Below are positions 44,993 to 53,407 of a stretch of DNA of 64,000 bases, in pieces. The notes under the pieces were generated by a model, which saw nothing but the letters and a program-made list of their open reading frames with translations, searched no databases and was not told the DNA's origin. A program made the translations under genes and the position numbers. Position 1 is the stretch's first letter. Every line of letters begins with the position of its first letter. The stretch is from Chromobacterium sp. IIBBL 290-4. Its GTDB lineage: Bacteria; Pseudomonadota; Gammaproteobacteria; Burkholderiales; Chromobacteriaceae. Where the stretch lies: contig NZ_CP100128.1 in the NCBI RefSeq assembly GCF_024207115.1, positions 310,001-374,000 of the forward strand. Direction: 5' to 3'.

Positions 44993-46015
44993 TTACTCCT
45001 TGGGCGCGGACTTGCTTTCATAACGGCGCGACCATTCCTTGAGGATGGATTCGCGGTTCTGCGCGGCCCAGCCGAAGTTGTTCTTCGCCAGACGCTGCGC
45101 GTAATCCACCGGGATGAAGGGGTTCTGCTTGGCCACGCCCGGCATCGCCAGCACCGCGTAGTTCTGCTCATACAGTTTCATCGCCGGCAGGCTGACCGAG
45201 AAGTCGGCCAATTTCTTGGCGGCATCCAGATTCTTGGTGCCCTTGACGATGGCGGTGGCTTCCAGGTCCCAGCCCAGGCCTTCTTTCGGGTAGATCAGGT
45301 CGATGGGCGCGCCCTTTTCCTTCAACTGCGCGCCGCGGTATTCAAACGAGATGCCGATCGGAAACTCGCCGGCGGCGGCCATCTTGCACGGTTTGGAGCC
45401 GGAGTGGACATACTGGGCGATATTGCCGTGCAGCTTGTCCATATAGGCCCAGCCCTTCTTATCGCCCATCGTCTGCAGCCAGGCGGACACGTCCAGGTAG
45501 CCGGTGCCGGAAGACGCCGGATGCGGCATCACGATCTGGTCCTTATAGATGGACTTGGTCAGATCGGCCCAGGTTTGCGGTTTGGGCAGGTTCTTCTTGG
45601 CGGCTTCAACCGTGTTGAAACAGATGGTGGCGGCCCACACGTCCATGCCGGTCCACTTCGGCGGCTTGGCCTTGTCGACAAACTGCGGGCTCAGCTTTTC
45701 CACGCCCTTGGGCGCGTAAGCCTGCAACATGCCCTGCTGATCCAGGATCATCAGGCTGGTGGCGGCCAGGCCCCAGACAGCATCGGCCTGCGGACGATCT
45801 TTTTCTGCCAGCAGGCGGGCGGTGATCACGCCGGTGGATTCGCGCACCCAGCGGATTTCTACATCCGGGTTGGCCTTCTCGAATGCTTCCTTGTAATCCT
45901 TGACCTGATCCGCTTCCAGCGCGGTGTAGACGGTCAGCGTGGTCTTGCCCACGGCCAGCGGGGACAGCAGACCAGTCAGCGCGAGACCGGCGGCGATTGC
46001 CACATGCTTCTTCAT
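44993..46015 (-). CDS. phnS: 2-aminoethylphosphonate ABC transporter substrate-binding protein
   Basis: A 340-residue periplasmic receptor, iron/putrescine-type fold: signal peptide (MKKHVAIAAGLALTGLLSPLAVG), LTVYTALEADQVKDYK, WGLAATSLMIL, and PHPASSGTGYLDVSAWLQ. These match 2-aminoethylphosphonate receptors. Start 46015 chosen because AGGAG lies 8 bp upstream; a nearer ATG at 46021 is too close. It is first in the operon, preceded by a PhnF-like operator and a Pho-box-like repeat. Confidence 0.92.
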   Translation of the reverse strand: MKKHVAIAAGLALTGLLSPLAVGKTTLTVYTALEADQVKDYKEAFEKANPDVEIRWVRESTGVITARLLAEKDRPQADAVWGLAATSLMILDQQGMLQAYAPKGVEKLSPQFVDKAKPPKWTGMDVWAATICFNTVEAAKKNLPKPQTWADLTKSIYKDQIVMPHPASSGTGYLDVSAWLQTMGDKKGWAYMDKLHGNIAQYVHSGSKPCKMAAAGEFPIGISFEYRGAQLKEKGAPIDLIYPKEGLGWDLEATAIVKGTKNLDAAKKLADFSVSLPAMKLYEQNYAVLAMPGVAKQNPFIPVDYAQRLAKNNFGWAAQNRESILKEWSRRYESKSAPKE

Positions 46016-46033
46016 CGACATTGCTCCTAGATT

Positions 46034-46048
46034 TAGACGTATAGACCA
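46034..46048. promoter_or_regulatory. Candidate PhnF operator upstream of phnS
   Basis: TAGACGTATAGACCA. Its core ACGTATAGAC (46037-46046) recurs as GTCTATACGT in front of phnG. GTATAGACCA also matches the PhnF operator of Mycobacterium smegmatis as I recall it (TGGTATAGACCA). It lies about 20 bp before the phnS start. Confidence 0.6.
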
Positions 46049-46104
46049 CTACTGCGGCACGTCTTTCGACTTTCGCGAAACAAGCGACACTGTAGAGGGT
46101 GGGA

Positions 46105-46131
46105 ATGAAGCCAAAATGAACAAGGGATGAA
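46105..46131 (-). promoter_or_regulatory. Candidate Pho box upstream of phnS
   Basis: Three copies of ATGAA at 46105, 46116 and 46127, exactly 11 bp apart; on the minus strand these are TTCAT units toward phnS. PhoB sites are direct repeats with an 11-bp period ending in TCAT. It is 90-116 bp before the phnS start. Confidence 0.6.
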
Positions 46132-46273
46132 GTTTGTCTTGCGCCGCTAGACATATTCGCGCCGCTTGGCGCGCGAGACCGGCAGCCAGGCGGATATTAA
46201 CTATATTTGCAATGCGGATGCTCCCGCGCACCGGCTGGCAGGCCGGCTGCCAACCGATAGGAACCCATGCACG

Positions 46274-47128
46274 ATGGCGCCCCCGTGTCCCGCCCGACTA
46301 GCCCTTGCGCGCATGATACTCGGCGCCTTCGCTGTCGCGTTTCCGCTCGCGCAGGCGCAGGCTCAGCCGCTGCTGGAGTTGAGCGTGGGCGTCGTCCCAC
46401 AACAATCGGCATCCGATTTGGCCAAAAGCTGGGGACCGTTGATCCAATACCTTGGGCAACGCTGCCAGCTGAATCTCCACTTCGATACCGCGCCCGATAT
46501 CCCGACCTTCGAATCGCGGCTGGCGGACGGGCTCTATGACTTGGCCTATATGAACCCGCTGCACTATGTCCACTTTCATGTCTCTCCAGGCTATCTGCCG
46601 CTGACGCGGGAGAAAAACCGCCCGCTCAGCGGCCTGATCCTGGTCAGGAATGACAGCCCCATTCACGCCATCTCGGACTTGCAAGGCAAAACCCTTGCCC
46701 TCCCCGCTCCCGAGTCCTTCGCCGCCAGCGTGCTGCCGCTGGCGGAATTGACGGCGCGCGGCATCCGCGTCACGCCCCGCTACGTCGGCTCGCACGACTC
46801 TGTCTACCTGGGGGTCAGCAAAGGCTTCTTCGCCGCGGGCGGCGGCATCAATCGAACCTGGCTGCAACAAACGCCCGCCATCCGCAGCCAGCTGCGCATC
46901 CTGTGGCAAACCCCGCCGCACACGCCCCACGCCTTCGCCACCCACCCCAGGCTCGCGCCGGAAACCCGTTCCTGCCTGCGGCAAGCGCTGGTCGGTCTGG
47001 CCGATGGGCCGGAGGGGCGCGGCTTGTTGAAGACGCTGCAGCTCACGCCGCAAACGGCGGCCCAGGACAGCGACTGGGATGATATCCGCCGGCTGCGCAT
47101 CCCCTACACTCCCCCAACCGAGCGCTGA
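46274..47128 (+). CDS. PhnD-like phosphate/phosphonate periplasmic binding protein (sensor partner)
   Basis: A 284-residue secreted binding protein of the PhnD/phosphite-receptor fold: signal peptide (ALARMILGAFAVAFPLAQAQA), ELSVGVVPQQSASDLAKSWGPL, ADGLYDLAYMNPLHYVHFH, LQGKTLALPAPESFAAS. Only 3 bp separate it from a hybrid sensor kinase gene, and no permease accompanies it. It therefore probably acts as the periplasmic ligand receptor for that kinase rather than in transport. The start could also be the ATG at 46313; 46274 gives a better signal peptide. Confidence 0.85.
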   Translation: MAPPCPARLALARMILGAFAVAFPLAQAQAQPLLELSVGVVPQQSASDLAKSWGPLIQYLGQRCQLNLHFDTAPDIPTFESRLADGLYDLAYMNPLHYVHFHVSPGYLPLTREKNRPLSGLILVRNDSPIHAISDLQGKTLALPAPESFAASVLPLAELTARGIRVTPRYVGSHDSVYLGVSKGFFAAGGGINRTWLQQTPAIRSQLRILWQTPPHTPHAFATHPRLAPETRSCLRQALVGLADGPEGRGLLKTLQLTPQTAAQDSDWDDIRRLRIPYTPPTER

Positions 47129-47131
47129 ACG

Positions 47132-50100
47132 ATGTCATTCCGCATAAAAACCGTCCTGGGCATCGCGCTGATCCTGACCGCCATGCTGGCCATCCTGATC
47201 CAGACCGGCCTGACCCTGCTGTACGACGCCAGCGTGGGAGAAATGCGCCGCCATGCGGAAGCGAGCGCCGAGCTGTTCGCCCGCACCGTTCAAAATGCGG
47301 TGATCAGCACCGATCTCGCCACGCTCAACAGCGCGGCGGTGCAAATCGTCCAGTCGCGCAGCGTGGTCTATGCCCGGATCTACAACAAACAGGGATGGGT
47401 GATGGCGGAAGCCGGCGATCCGATGATCCTGGCCTTGCCGCCCAAAAACAACGTCGAGCCCAATAGCCTGCCGGAAGGACAGCCCTTGGTGACCATTCGG
47501 CCCATCTCGGTGGGCCCTGTCGTGTACGGCAGGGTGGAGGTGGGCAATTCCTTGGCCGCCCACCAGCAATTGATGACGCGCGCCCGCGCCTTCGCCGCCG
47601 CGCTGGCGCTGGGCGGCTGCGCCCTGTCCATTCTGCTGTCCTGGCTGCTGGGCGACTATTTGACTAGGCAACTGAGCATTCTGCGGCGCGGCGCGGAAAA
47701 AATCATCGCCGAAACCGGCTATCAGATGCGGATCTCCGGCCGCGACGAAATCGCCGACACCGCCCGCATGTTCAACCAAGTGTCCGCCCGGCTGGCGGAT
47801 GAGCATGCCCGCTTGCAAGCGGCGCTCAATGAAGCGGACAAGGCTATCCGCGATCAGCGTCAGCAAGAAAAGATTCTGGACGCGGTCAATTACCTGCAAA
47901 GCCTGTTCATCGGCAAGGCCGACAGCGAATCCATGTTCAATTACGCGCGCGACATCTTGCTGCTGTGGTTCGGCGTGGAATGCGGCTTTCTATCCGAAGT
48001 CCGCGACAACGCGCATCCTCCCGCATTTCACCCGTTGACATCGCCGCAGCCGCCCTTGACCGCCACGCCGCCCGAGGAAAACATCATCGATCACTGCCTG
48101 TTGCGGCAAAGCGAGCAATTGATCAGGCTGCAGCAAAGCTGCGTCGGCGCCTATGGCGACCAACACTGCTTCCTCAGCCTGCCGCTTCAATTGGCCGATA
48201 GAGTCATAGGCGTATTCACGTTGTTCTTCCCCGCGGATTCGCCAGAACTGCAGGCCATCGACATTCCTCCCGTCTTGGGCAACACCTTGGCCCAGCTGAT
48301 ACTGGCCAGCCGGGATCAACATGCGCTGGAACAGGCCAGGCTGGAGCTGACTCGGCAGCAAACCCTGCTTTCCGGAGTGGTGAATACCGCCATCGACGGC
48401 ATCCTGACGCTGGATCGCACCGGCATCGTCATCAGCGCCAATTCGGTGGCGGAAAAGATGTTCCGCTTGCCGCCGGGCAGCATGACAGGCCTGTCTTTGC
48501 TGGAGCTGGTGTCTCCTGCGGATCAAGACGAGCTCATGAATATCATTCTTGAGGCCGATGCCGCCGATTTCGGCGATCTCAAGCAAGTCACCGGCCAACG
48601 CGTCGACGGCAAGACCTTTCCGCTGGAGCTGGCCATCACCCGGATGCCGGATCTGGACGGCGCATGCTACAACCTGATGCTGCGGGACATCACCCGCCGC
48701 CAGGAGGAAAAAGAAGAGCTGCTGCGCGCCAAGGAGCAAGCCGACGCCGCCTATCGGGCCAAAAGCGCTTTTCTCGCCACCATCAGCCATGAAATCCGCA
48801 CCCCCATGCATGGCGTGCTGGGCATGCTGGAGCTGCTGCGCATGACGCCGCTCAACCCAGAGCAGCAGGACACGCTGCACACCGCGCAGGAATCCGCCCA
48901 ATCGCTGCTGCGGCTGATCGACGATATTCTCGACTTCTCCAAGATTGAAATCGACCAGATGGAGCTGGCCTCCACGCCCACGCCGATTCGTCCGCTGCTG
49001 CAGCAGCTCCAGGGGCTGTATGCCCAATCCGCCCAGCACAAGCAGCTGGATTTCAAGCTGGATATCGCCCCTGAATTGGCGCCGGTCCTGAGAATCGACC
49101 CGCTGCGTCTGCGCCAGATTTTGCAGAACCTGTTGAGCAACGCCTTGAAATTCACGGAGCAGGGCAGCATCCAGCTCCGGGCGCGGGTCATAACGCAAGA
49201 GGAAGACAACCAGCTGGTGAGTTTCGAAGTCATCGACACCGGCGTCGGCATCCCGTACGAGCGGCAAGCGGGATTGTTTCAGCCCTTCAGCCCCCAAGCC
49301 GCCCTGCGCCGACAGGGCAATACCGGCCTGGGGCTGGCCATTTGCCAGAAACTCGCCGCGCTGATGAACGGCAAGATAGAGCTGGAAAGCGAACCCGGCA
49401 TTGGCACCCGCGTTCAGCTCAGCTTGTGGATAGAGACCGGCAGCCCGGGCGATCCCGTCCAGGAGGCGCCCCCCCTGCCGCCGGCGACCACCGCCAGCGA
49501 AGCGCGCATCTTGCTGGCCGAGGACAACCCCACCAATCTGAAACTGGTGACGATGCAACTGGACAAGCTCGGCTATCAGACCGAAACCGCCGTGGATGGC
49601 GAGCAGGCCTTTCAGAAATGGCGGCAAGACCGTTACGACCTGGTGCTGAGCGACTGCCATATGCCGCATGTGGATGGCTTCGAACTCGCCAGGCGCATAC
49701 GCGAGCACGAGGCCGAGCACCCCTTGCGCTCGCGCATTCCCATCATCGCCTGCACCGCCAGCCCTCAAGAACAGGAGCGGATCCGCGCGGCCGGCATGGA
49801 TGATTTTCTCGTCAAGCCGCTATCCCTGCGCGACCTCGCCGCCATGCTGGAGAAATGGCTGCACACGCAAGCCCATGCGGCCGACGACGCGCCCAAGGCA
49901 AGCCGGGAGAAATCGCCGCGCGCGGTCGAGGATGCGCCCGTCGACTTGAACCTGCTGGACGAGTCTGGCGAGAACATGGCGCGCCAGCTGGTGACGGAAT
50001 TCATACGCCATTGCAAACGCGATATCTCTCGCCTGCGCGACGCCATCGCCTCGGACAATATGCAAAACCTGTCCAATATCTCGCAATCGCTGACCGAAGC

Positions 50101-50278
50101 GGCCCAAAGCATGGGCGCCAAGGCCATAGGCGCGGTCGCCACCCAGATGCAACAATCCGCCGATGCCGGGCTGGCGGAGGTTCAGCCGCGGCTATTGCTA
50201 GAGCTGGAAAACCGCTGCCGCCAGCTTGAGCAATGGCATGAACGCCGCAAAGAGGAAAAACAGCTCAATCAGGAATAG
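47132..50278 (+). CDS. Hybrid sensor histidine kinase of the phosphonate island
   Basis: A 1048-residue membrane kinase. Order: membrane helix 1 (about 8-30), periplasmic sensor domain (30-150), helix 2 (150-175), HAMP (176-225), a GAF-like region (255-405), PAS (410-520), HisKA with His553 in TISHEIRTPMHG, HATPase (to about 770; NALKFTEQG, TGLGLAICQKLA), receiver with Asp841 in LSDCHMPHVDG, and a C-terminal HPt-like helical domain (950-1035). In the HPt-like domain the phosphorylatable His is replaced by Gln985. Its companion binding protein is just upstream. The stop overlaps the convergent phnN gene by 14 bp. Confidence 0.9.
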   Translation: MSFRIKTVLGIALILTAMLAILIQTGLTLLYDASVGEMRRHAEASAELFARTVQNAVISTDLATLNSAAVQIVQSRSVVYARIYNKQGWVMAEAGDPMILALPPKNNVEPNSLPEGQPLVTIRPISVGPVVYGRVEVGNSLAAHQQLMTRARAFAAALALGGCALSILLSWLLGDYLTRQLSILRRGAEKIIAETGYQMRISGRDEIADTARMFNQVSARLADEHARLQAALNEADKAIRDQRQQEKILDAVNYLQSLFIGKADSESMFNYARDILLLWFGVECGFLSEVRDNAHPPAFHPLTSPQPPLTATPPEENIIDHCLLRQSEQLIRLQQSCVGAYGDQHCFLSLPLQLADRVIGVFTLFFPADSPELQAIDIPPVLGNTLAQLILASRDQHALEQARLELTRQQTLLSGVVNTAIDGILTLDRTGIVISANSVAEKMFRLPPGSMTGLSLLELVSPADQDELMNIILEADAADFGDLKQVTGQRVDGKTFPLELAITRMPDLDGACYNLMLRDITRRQEEKEELLRAKEQADAAYRAKSAFLATISHEIRTPMHGVLGMLELLRMTPLNPEQQDTLHTAQESAQSLLRLIDDILDFSKIEIDQMELASTPTPIRPLLQQLQGLYAQSAQHKQLDFKLDIAPELAPVLRIDPLRLRQILQNLLSNALKFTEQGSIQLRARVITQEEDNQLVSFEVIDTGVGIPYERQAGLFQPFSPQAALRRQGNTGLGLAICQKLAALMNGKIELESEPGIGTRVQLSLWIETGSPGDPVQEAPPLPPATTASEARILLAEDNPTNLKLVTMQLDKLGYQTETAVDGEQAFQKWRQDRYDLVLSDCHMPHVDGFELARRIREHEAEHPLRSRIPIIACTASPQEQERIRAAGMDDFLVKPLSLRDLAAMLEKWLHTQAHAADDAPKASREKSPRAVEDAPVDLNLLDESGENMARQLVTEFIRHCKRDISRLRDAIASDNMQNLSNISQSLTEAAQSMGAKAIGAVATQMQQSADAGLAEVQPRLLLELENRCRQLEQWHERRKEEKQLNQE

Positions 50279-50837
50279 CCTGCCCGGCGTCTTGCCGCTG
50301 CCGAAGCAACAGGATCAAGCGCTCCCCGGCCTCTGACAAGGCGCCGTCATTCCACAGCACCTCGCAATCCGGCGGCGGCGCAAAGCTGGCCGCCTCGCGC
50401 AAACGCCCGGCGATGGCGTCCACCGACTCACGCCCGCGGCCGGCCAGCCGCGCGGCCAGCACTTCCGGGCTGGCGGTGATCCAGAGCGGCCGCAGCGTGG
50501 GGAAATGCGCCGCCGCCAGCGCCAGGCTGGAGCGCGAGCCGTTGACCACCACGTCCAAGCCTTGCCTCAGCCATAGATCAACCTCCACGCCCAGGCCATA
50601 AGCCAGGCCATGCCGCCGCCAACAGAGCGCGAAACAGCCGCTGGCCTCGCGCGCGTCGAACTCCTCCGCGCTCAAGGCCACATGATTCTCGCCGCCGGCG
50701 TCGGCCGGACGGGTGATATAGCGGTGGGCGAACATCACACCCTGGGGCAAACGCCGCCGAGCATACGCCAGCAGGCTGTCCTTGCCCGCCCCGGACGGGC
50801 CGATCACATACCACAACGCTCCCGGTTCAACACTCAT
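50265..50837 (-). CDS. phnN: Ribose 1,5-bisphosphate phosphokinase
   Basis: A 190-residue kinase with Walker A GPSGAGKDSLL near the N-terminus, AHRYITRPADAGGENHVAL and VVVNGSRSSL. PhnN makes PRPP from ribose 1,5-bisphosphate, the last step of C-P lyase degradation. It overlaps the DUF1045 gene by 11 bp. Unlike E. coli, it is split from phnM and lies on the opposite strand, with phnF. Confidence 0.93.
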   Translation of the reverse strand: MSVEPGALWYVIGPSGAGKDSLLAYARRRLPQGVMFAHRYITRPADAGGENHVALSAEEFDAREASGCFALCWRRHGLAYGLGVEVDLWLRQGLDVVVNGSRSSLALAAAHFPTLRPLWITASPEVLAARLAGRGRESVDAIAGRLREAASFAPPPDCEVLWNDGALSEAGERLILLLRQRQDAGQAIPD

Positions 50838-51516
50838 AGCGCGCCACCTCGCCGTCAAAACCGCAGTAAGCCAGATAGCGGAACGGCTCGCCCTGCCCGC
50901 GCTCAATGAACAGCGCGAGTCCGGCGATCTCCACCTTGTCCAGCAGGCCGGCGAAATGGCGGCGCGCGGCGCGCTCCAGCGCGGCCGCCGTCTCGGATTC
51001 GCGGTCCAGCTTGTCGGAAAGCGTCTGGTGGAAACGGAACTGCTCGAACACATAGGGATAGCCCCAGCGCCGGTACAAAGCCTGCTGCCTGTCATTCAAT
51101 CCAGCCCTGGCCTTCAAGGTCGCGGATCGGTCCGCCAAGGGCGCCAGCGCCACCACGCAGGCCGCGGCCAGCTCATCCAGCGCCGGCGACTCAGCTTGCG
51201 GCCGCAAGGCCAGGAAATCGCCCAGCCACGCCACTTGCAGCGGCAGGGAAAAAGGCTGGAATGTTTGGGCCAACGCCGCCGTCCGGCCGATCAAAGCGTC
51301 CTGATCGACATCGGCGCTCAAGACAAACGGCGCTTTCAGCGTGGCATGCCAGCCGTAGCGGGCGGCTTCGCGGGTAAGCACGGCCAGCGCCGGCGCGCCC
51401 TCCACCGCGGGCTGCGTCAAACGTTCACCAGTACAGGCATCCGCGCCCAGCCATTCGCAGCCAGCGCGCCAGAAATCGCCATCCGGCCGCGGCGCGTAGT
51501 ACAGGGCATAGCGCAT
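50827..51516 (-). CDS. DUF1045 family phosphonate-operon protein (2H phosphoesterase-like)
   Basis: A 229-residue protein of the DUF1045 family found in phosphonate operons. Two H-x-T motifs are visible (YGWHATLKAPF and RFHQTLSDKL), the hallmark of the 2H cyclic-phosphodiesterase superfamily. No phnP is present in this window, so it might open the cyclic ribose phosphate left by C-P lyase; this is inference. ATG 51516 is coupled to the phnF stop (TGATG); GTG 51519 also possible. GGAGG lies just upstream. Confidence 0.85.
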   Translation of the reverse strand: MRYALYYAPRPDGDFWRAGCEWLGADACTGERLTQPAVEGAPALAVLTREAARYGWHATLKAPFVLSADVDQDALIGRTAALAQTFQPFSLPLQVAWLGDFLALRPQAESPALDELAAACVVALAPLADRSATLKARAGLNDRQQALYRRWGYPYVFEQFRFHQTLSDKLDRESETAAALERAARRHFAGLLDKVEIAGLALFIERGQGEPFRYLAYCGFDGEVARYEC

Positions 51517-52238
51517 CACTCCTCCCCCATCACCAGTTGCACTAGGTCGCCGTTGAAGCAGGTGACGCCGTATTGCACCGGCGCGCCTGCCGCATCGACG
51601 TTCAAGGACTTCACATGCAGCACCGGCCGGTTCTTGGGAATGCCCAGATAATCCACCGTATCCGCGTCCGGCAGCCGCGCGGTGACGCGGGTGAAGCGGC
51701 GGGTGTAGTCCGCTACGCCGCAGTCGGCCAGCGCCCGCGTCACCGAACGATGCTTCAAATAGGCTTCCGGCAAACCGGGAAAACGCGCGGCCGGGAAAAA
51801 CAGGGTGGCGTAATCGACCACCCGGTTCTCCACCCGGCTCAACGTCTTGATGCGGTACAAGGCGTCGCCGACGGCGACCTGCAGCAGATCGGCCAGTTCG
51901 GCGTTGGCCGGCACCGTATCGCTATTCAGAATGTCCACGTCGGAGCTGAGGTTCTGCTTGGCCATATTCTGCGAAAAACGCGTGCGCTTGCTGATGGCGT
52001 AGTCGATCGCATTGTCCTGTACAAAGGTGCCGCGCCCCTGCTCCACTCGCAACAGGCCGCGCTCCACCAAGGTGGCCACCGCGCGGCGTATGGTGTGGCG
52101 GTTGACAGCGAAACGGTCGGCCAATTGCAGCTCGGTCGGCAGCTGCGCGCCCGCCAGCAAGGCGCCTCTGGCGATGTCCGCAGCCAGGCTGTCTTCTATC
52201 TGCCGCCACACGGCGACGCCGGAACCTCTCTCAATCAT
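51516..52238 (-). CDS. phnF: Phosphonate operon repressor (GntR/HutC family)
   Basis: A 240-residue GntR-family regulator: winged HTH in residues 10-75 (LPTELQLADRFAVNRHTIRRAVATL, VEQGRGTFV) and a UTRA effector domain (VDYATLFFPAARFPGLPEAY). It matches PhnF. Divergent from phnG with 160 bp between; a shared operator motif lies in front of phnG and phnS. Probably releases DNA when a phosphonate-derived ligand binds. Start 52238 has GGGGAG 7 bp upstream; a GTG at 52244 is too close. Confidence 0.93.
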   Translation of the reverse strand: MIERGSGVAVWRQIEDSLAADIARGALLAGAQLPTELQLADRFAVNRHTIRRAVATLVERGLLRVEQGRGTFVQDNAIDYAISKRTRFSQNMAKQNLSSDVDILNSDTVPANAELADLLQVAVGDALYRIKTLSRVENRVVDYATLFFPAARFPGLPEAYLKHRSVTRALADCGVADYTRRFTRVTARLPDADTVDYLGIPKNRPVLHVKSLNVDAAGAPVQYGVTCFNGDLVQLVMGEE

Positions 52239-52290
52239 TGCCACGCTCCCCTTTGTCTCGCCTCGGCGAAGGTCTAGCCGCGCCGTAAAA

Positions 52291-52308
52291 ACGTCACAAA
52301 ACCTTCAT
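52291..52308 (+). promoter_or_regulatory. Candidate Pho box upstream of phnG
   Basis: ACGTCACAAAACCTTCAT: units GTCAC (52293) and TTCAT (52304) are 11 bp apart with an A/C-rich spacer, close to the PhoB repeat CTGTCAT. Only two units are clear. Confidence 0.5.
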
Positions 52309-52353
52309 CGCCGCATGCTGTTAATCCGTCGATGCTCGCCATTATCATGCATA

Positions 52354-52367
52354 CGTCTATACGTTTA
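52354..52367. promoter_or_regulatory. Candidate PhnF operator upstream of phnG
   Basis: CGTCTATACGTTTA. Its GTCTATACGT (52355-52364) is the exact reverse complement of the motif before phnS. It lies 35 bp before the phnG start, in a position to block transcription. Confidence 0.6.
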
Positions 52368-52398
52368 TATGAATCTTTCTTGAACCATGAGGCACACG

Positions 52399-52833
52399 AT
52401 GGACACCTCCACCCGACAGCGCTGGCTTCGCGTGCTGGCCAACAGCCCGATCGAACCGCTGCTGGCCCTGTTGCCGCCGGCCCTGCCCGCCGCCCCGCGC
52501 TGGCTGCGCCGCGCCGAAACCGGACTGATGATGCTGCAAGGCCGCAGCGGCGGCACCGGCGCCCGCTTCAACCTCGGCGAAGTCAGCGTCAGCCGCGCCA
52601 GCTGCCAGATCGGCGACCACATCGGACACGGCTGGGTGCGCGGCGGCGACGGCCGCCACGCCGAGCTGATCGCCCAGGCCGACGCGCTGCTGCAAGACTC
52701 TGCTCGTCATGCGGAGTTGATGGCGGCCTGGATCGCGCCGCTTGAAGCCGAGCTGATTGAGCGCCGCGCCTCCTGTTCGCGCGAAGCGGCCGCCAGCAAG
52801 GTCGAATTCTTCACCATGGTGCGGGGAGAATGA
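52399..52833 (+). CDS. phnG: C-P lyase subunit PhnG
   Basis: A 144-residue subunit of the PhnGHIJ core complex. Recognisable stretches: LMMLQGRSGGTGARFNLGEVSVSR and GHGWVRGGD. With PhnI it attaches phosphonate to ATP. ATG 52399 has AGG 7 bp upstream; ATG 52387 would add four residues. It opens the phnGHIJKLM-HD operon. Confidence 0.94.
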   Translation: MDTSTRQRWLRVLANSPIEPLLALLPPALPAAPRWLRRAETGLMMLQGRSGGTGARFNLGEVSVSRASCQIGDHIGHGWVRGGDGRHAELIAQADALLQDSARHAELMAAWIAPLEAELIERRASCSREAAASKVEFFTMVRGE

Positions 52834-52834
52834 A

Positions 52835-53407
52835 ATGCTGACCGCTTTTGCCCAGCCGGTGGACAACGCCCAACAAACTTTCCGCGCCGTGCTTGGCGCG
52901 ATGGCCGAACCGCTGCTGCCGCGCGCGCTGCCGGTGCTGCCGCCAGCCTTGCCGGGACTCAAGGCAGCCACCGCCGCCCTGCTCTATACGCTGGCAGACC
53001 AGGATGTGAGCGCCTGGCTGCCGGCGCTGCCGGATGAAACCATGTCCAGCCTGCGCTTCCACACCGGCATGCGCGTGACCGATCTGCCGGAGGAAGCCGA
53101 TTTCATCGTGATCGCCGCCGGCATGCCGCTGCCGGACCTGATGAGCCTGAAAGCCGGCAGCGCCGAATACCCGGACCGTTCCGCCACGCTGTTGATCGAA
53201 GTGGATGGTTTCGGCGCCGAGCAGGTGGAAGGCAGCGGCCCCGGTTTCGCCGCGCCGCGCCGCTTCGGCGCCGCCGGCCTGCCCAAAGGCTTCTGGACCG
53301 AATGGCAAAGCAACCATGCCCGCTTCCCGCTGGGCGTGGACGCCGTGCTGATTACCGACACCCACATCGCCGGCCTGCCGCGCAGCGCCCGCATCCGGGA
53401 GGGTTGA
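52835..53407 (+). CDS. phnH: C-P lyase subunit PhnH
   Basis: A 190-residue protein with PhnH landmarks: NAQQTFRAVLGAMAEP at the N-terminus and GAAGLPKGFWTEWQSNHARFP split by the fold, ending PRSARIREG. A structural subunit of the C-P lyase core. It begins one base after the phnG stop and its stop abuts phnI. Confidence 0.94.
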   Translation: MLTAFAQPVDNAQQTFRAVLGAMAEPLLPRALPVLPPALPGLKAATAALLYTLADQDVSAWLPALPDETMSSLRFHTGMRVTDLPEEADFIVIAAGMPLPDLMSLKAGSAEYPDRSATLLIEVDGFGAEQVEGSGPGFAAPRRFGAAGLPKGFWTEWQSNHARFPLGVDAVLITDTHIAGLPRSARIREG

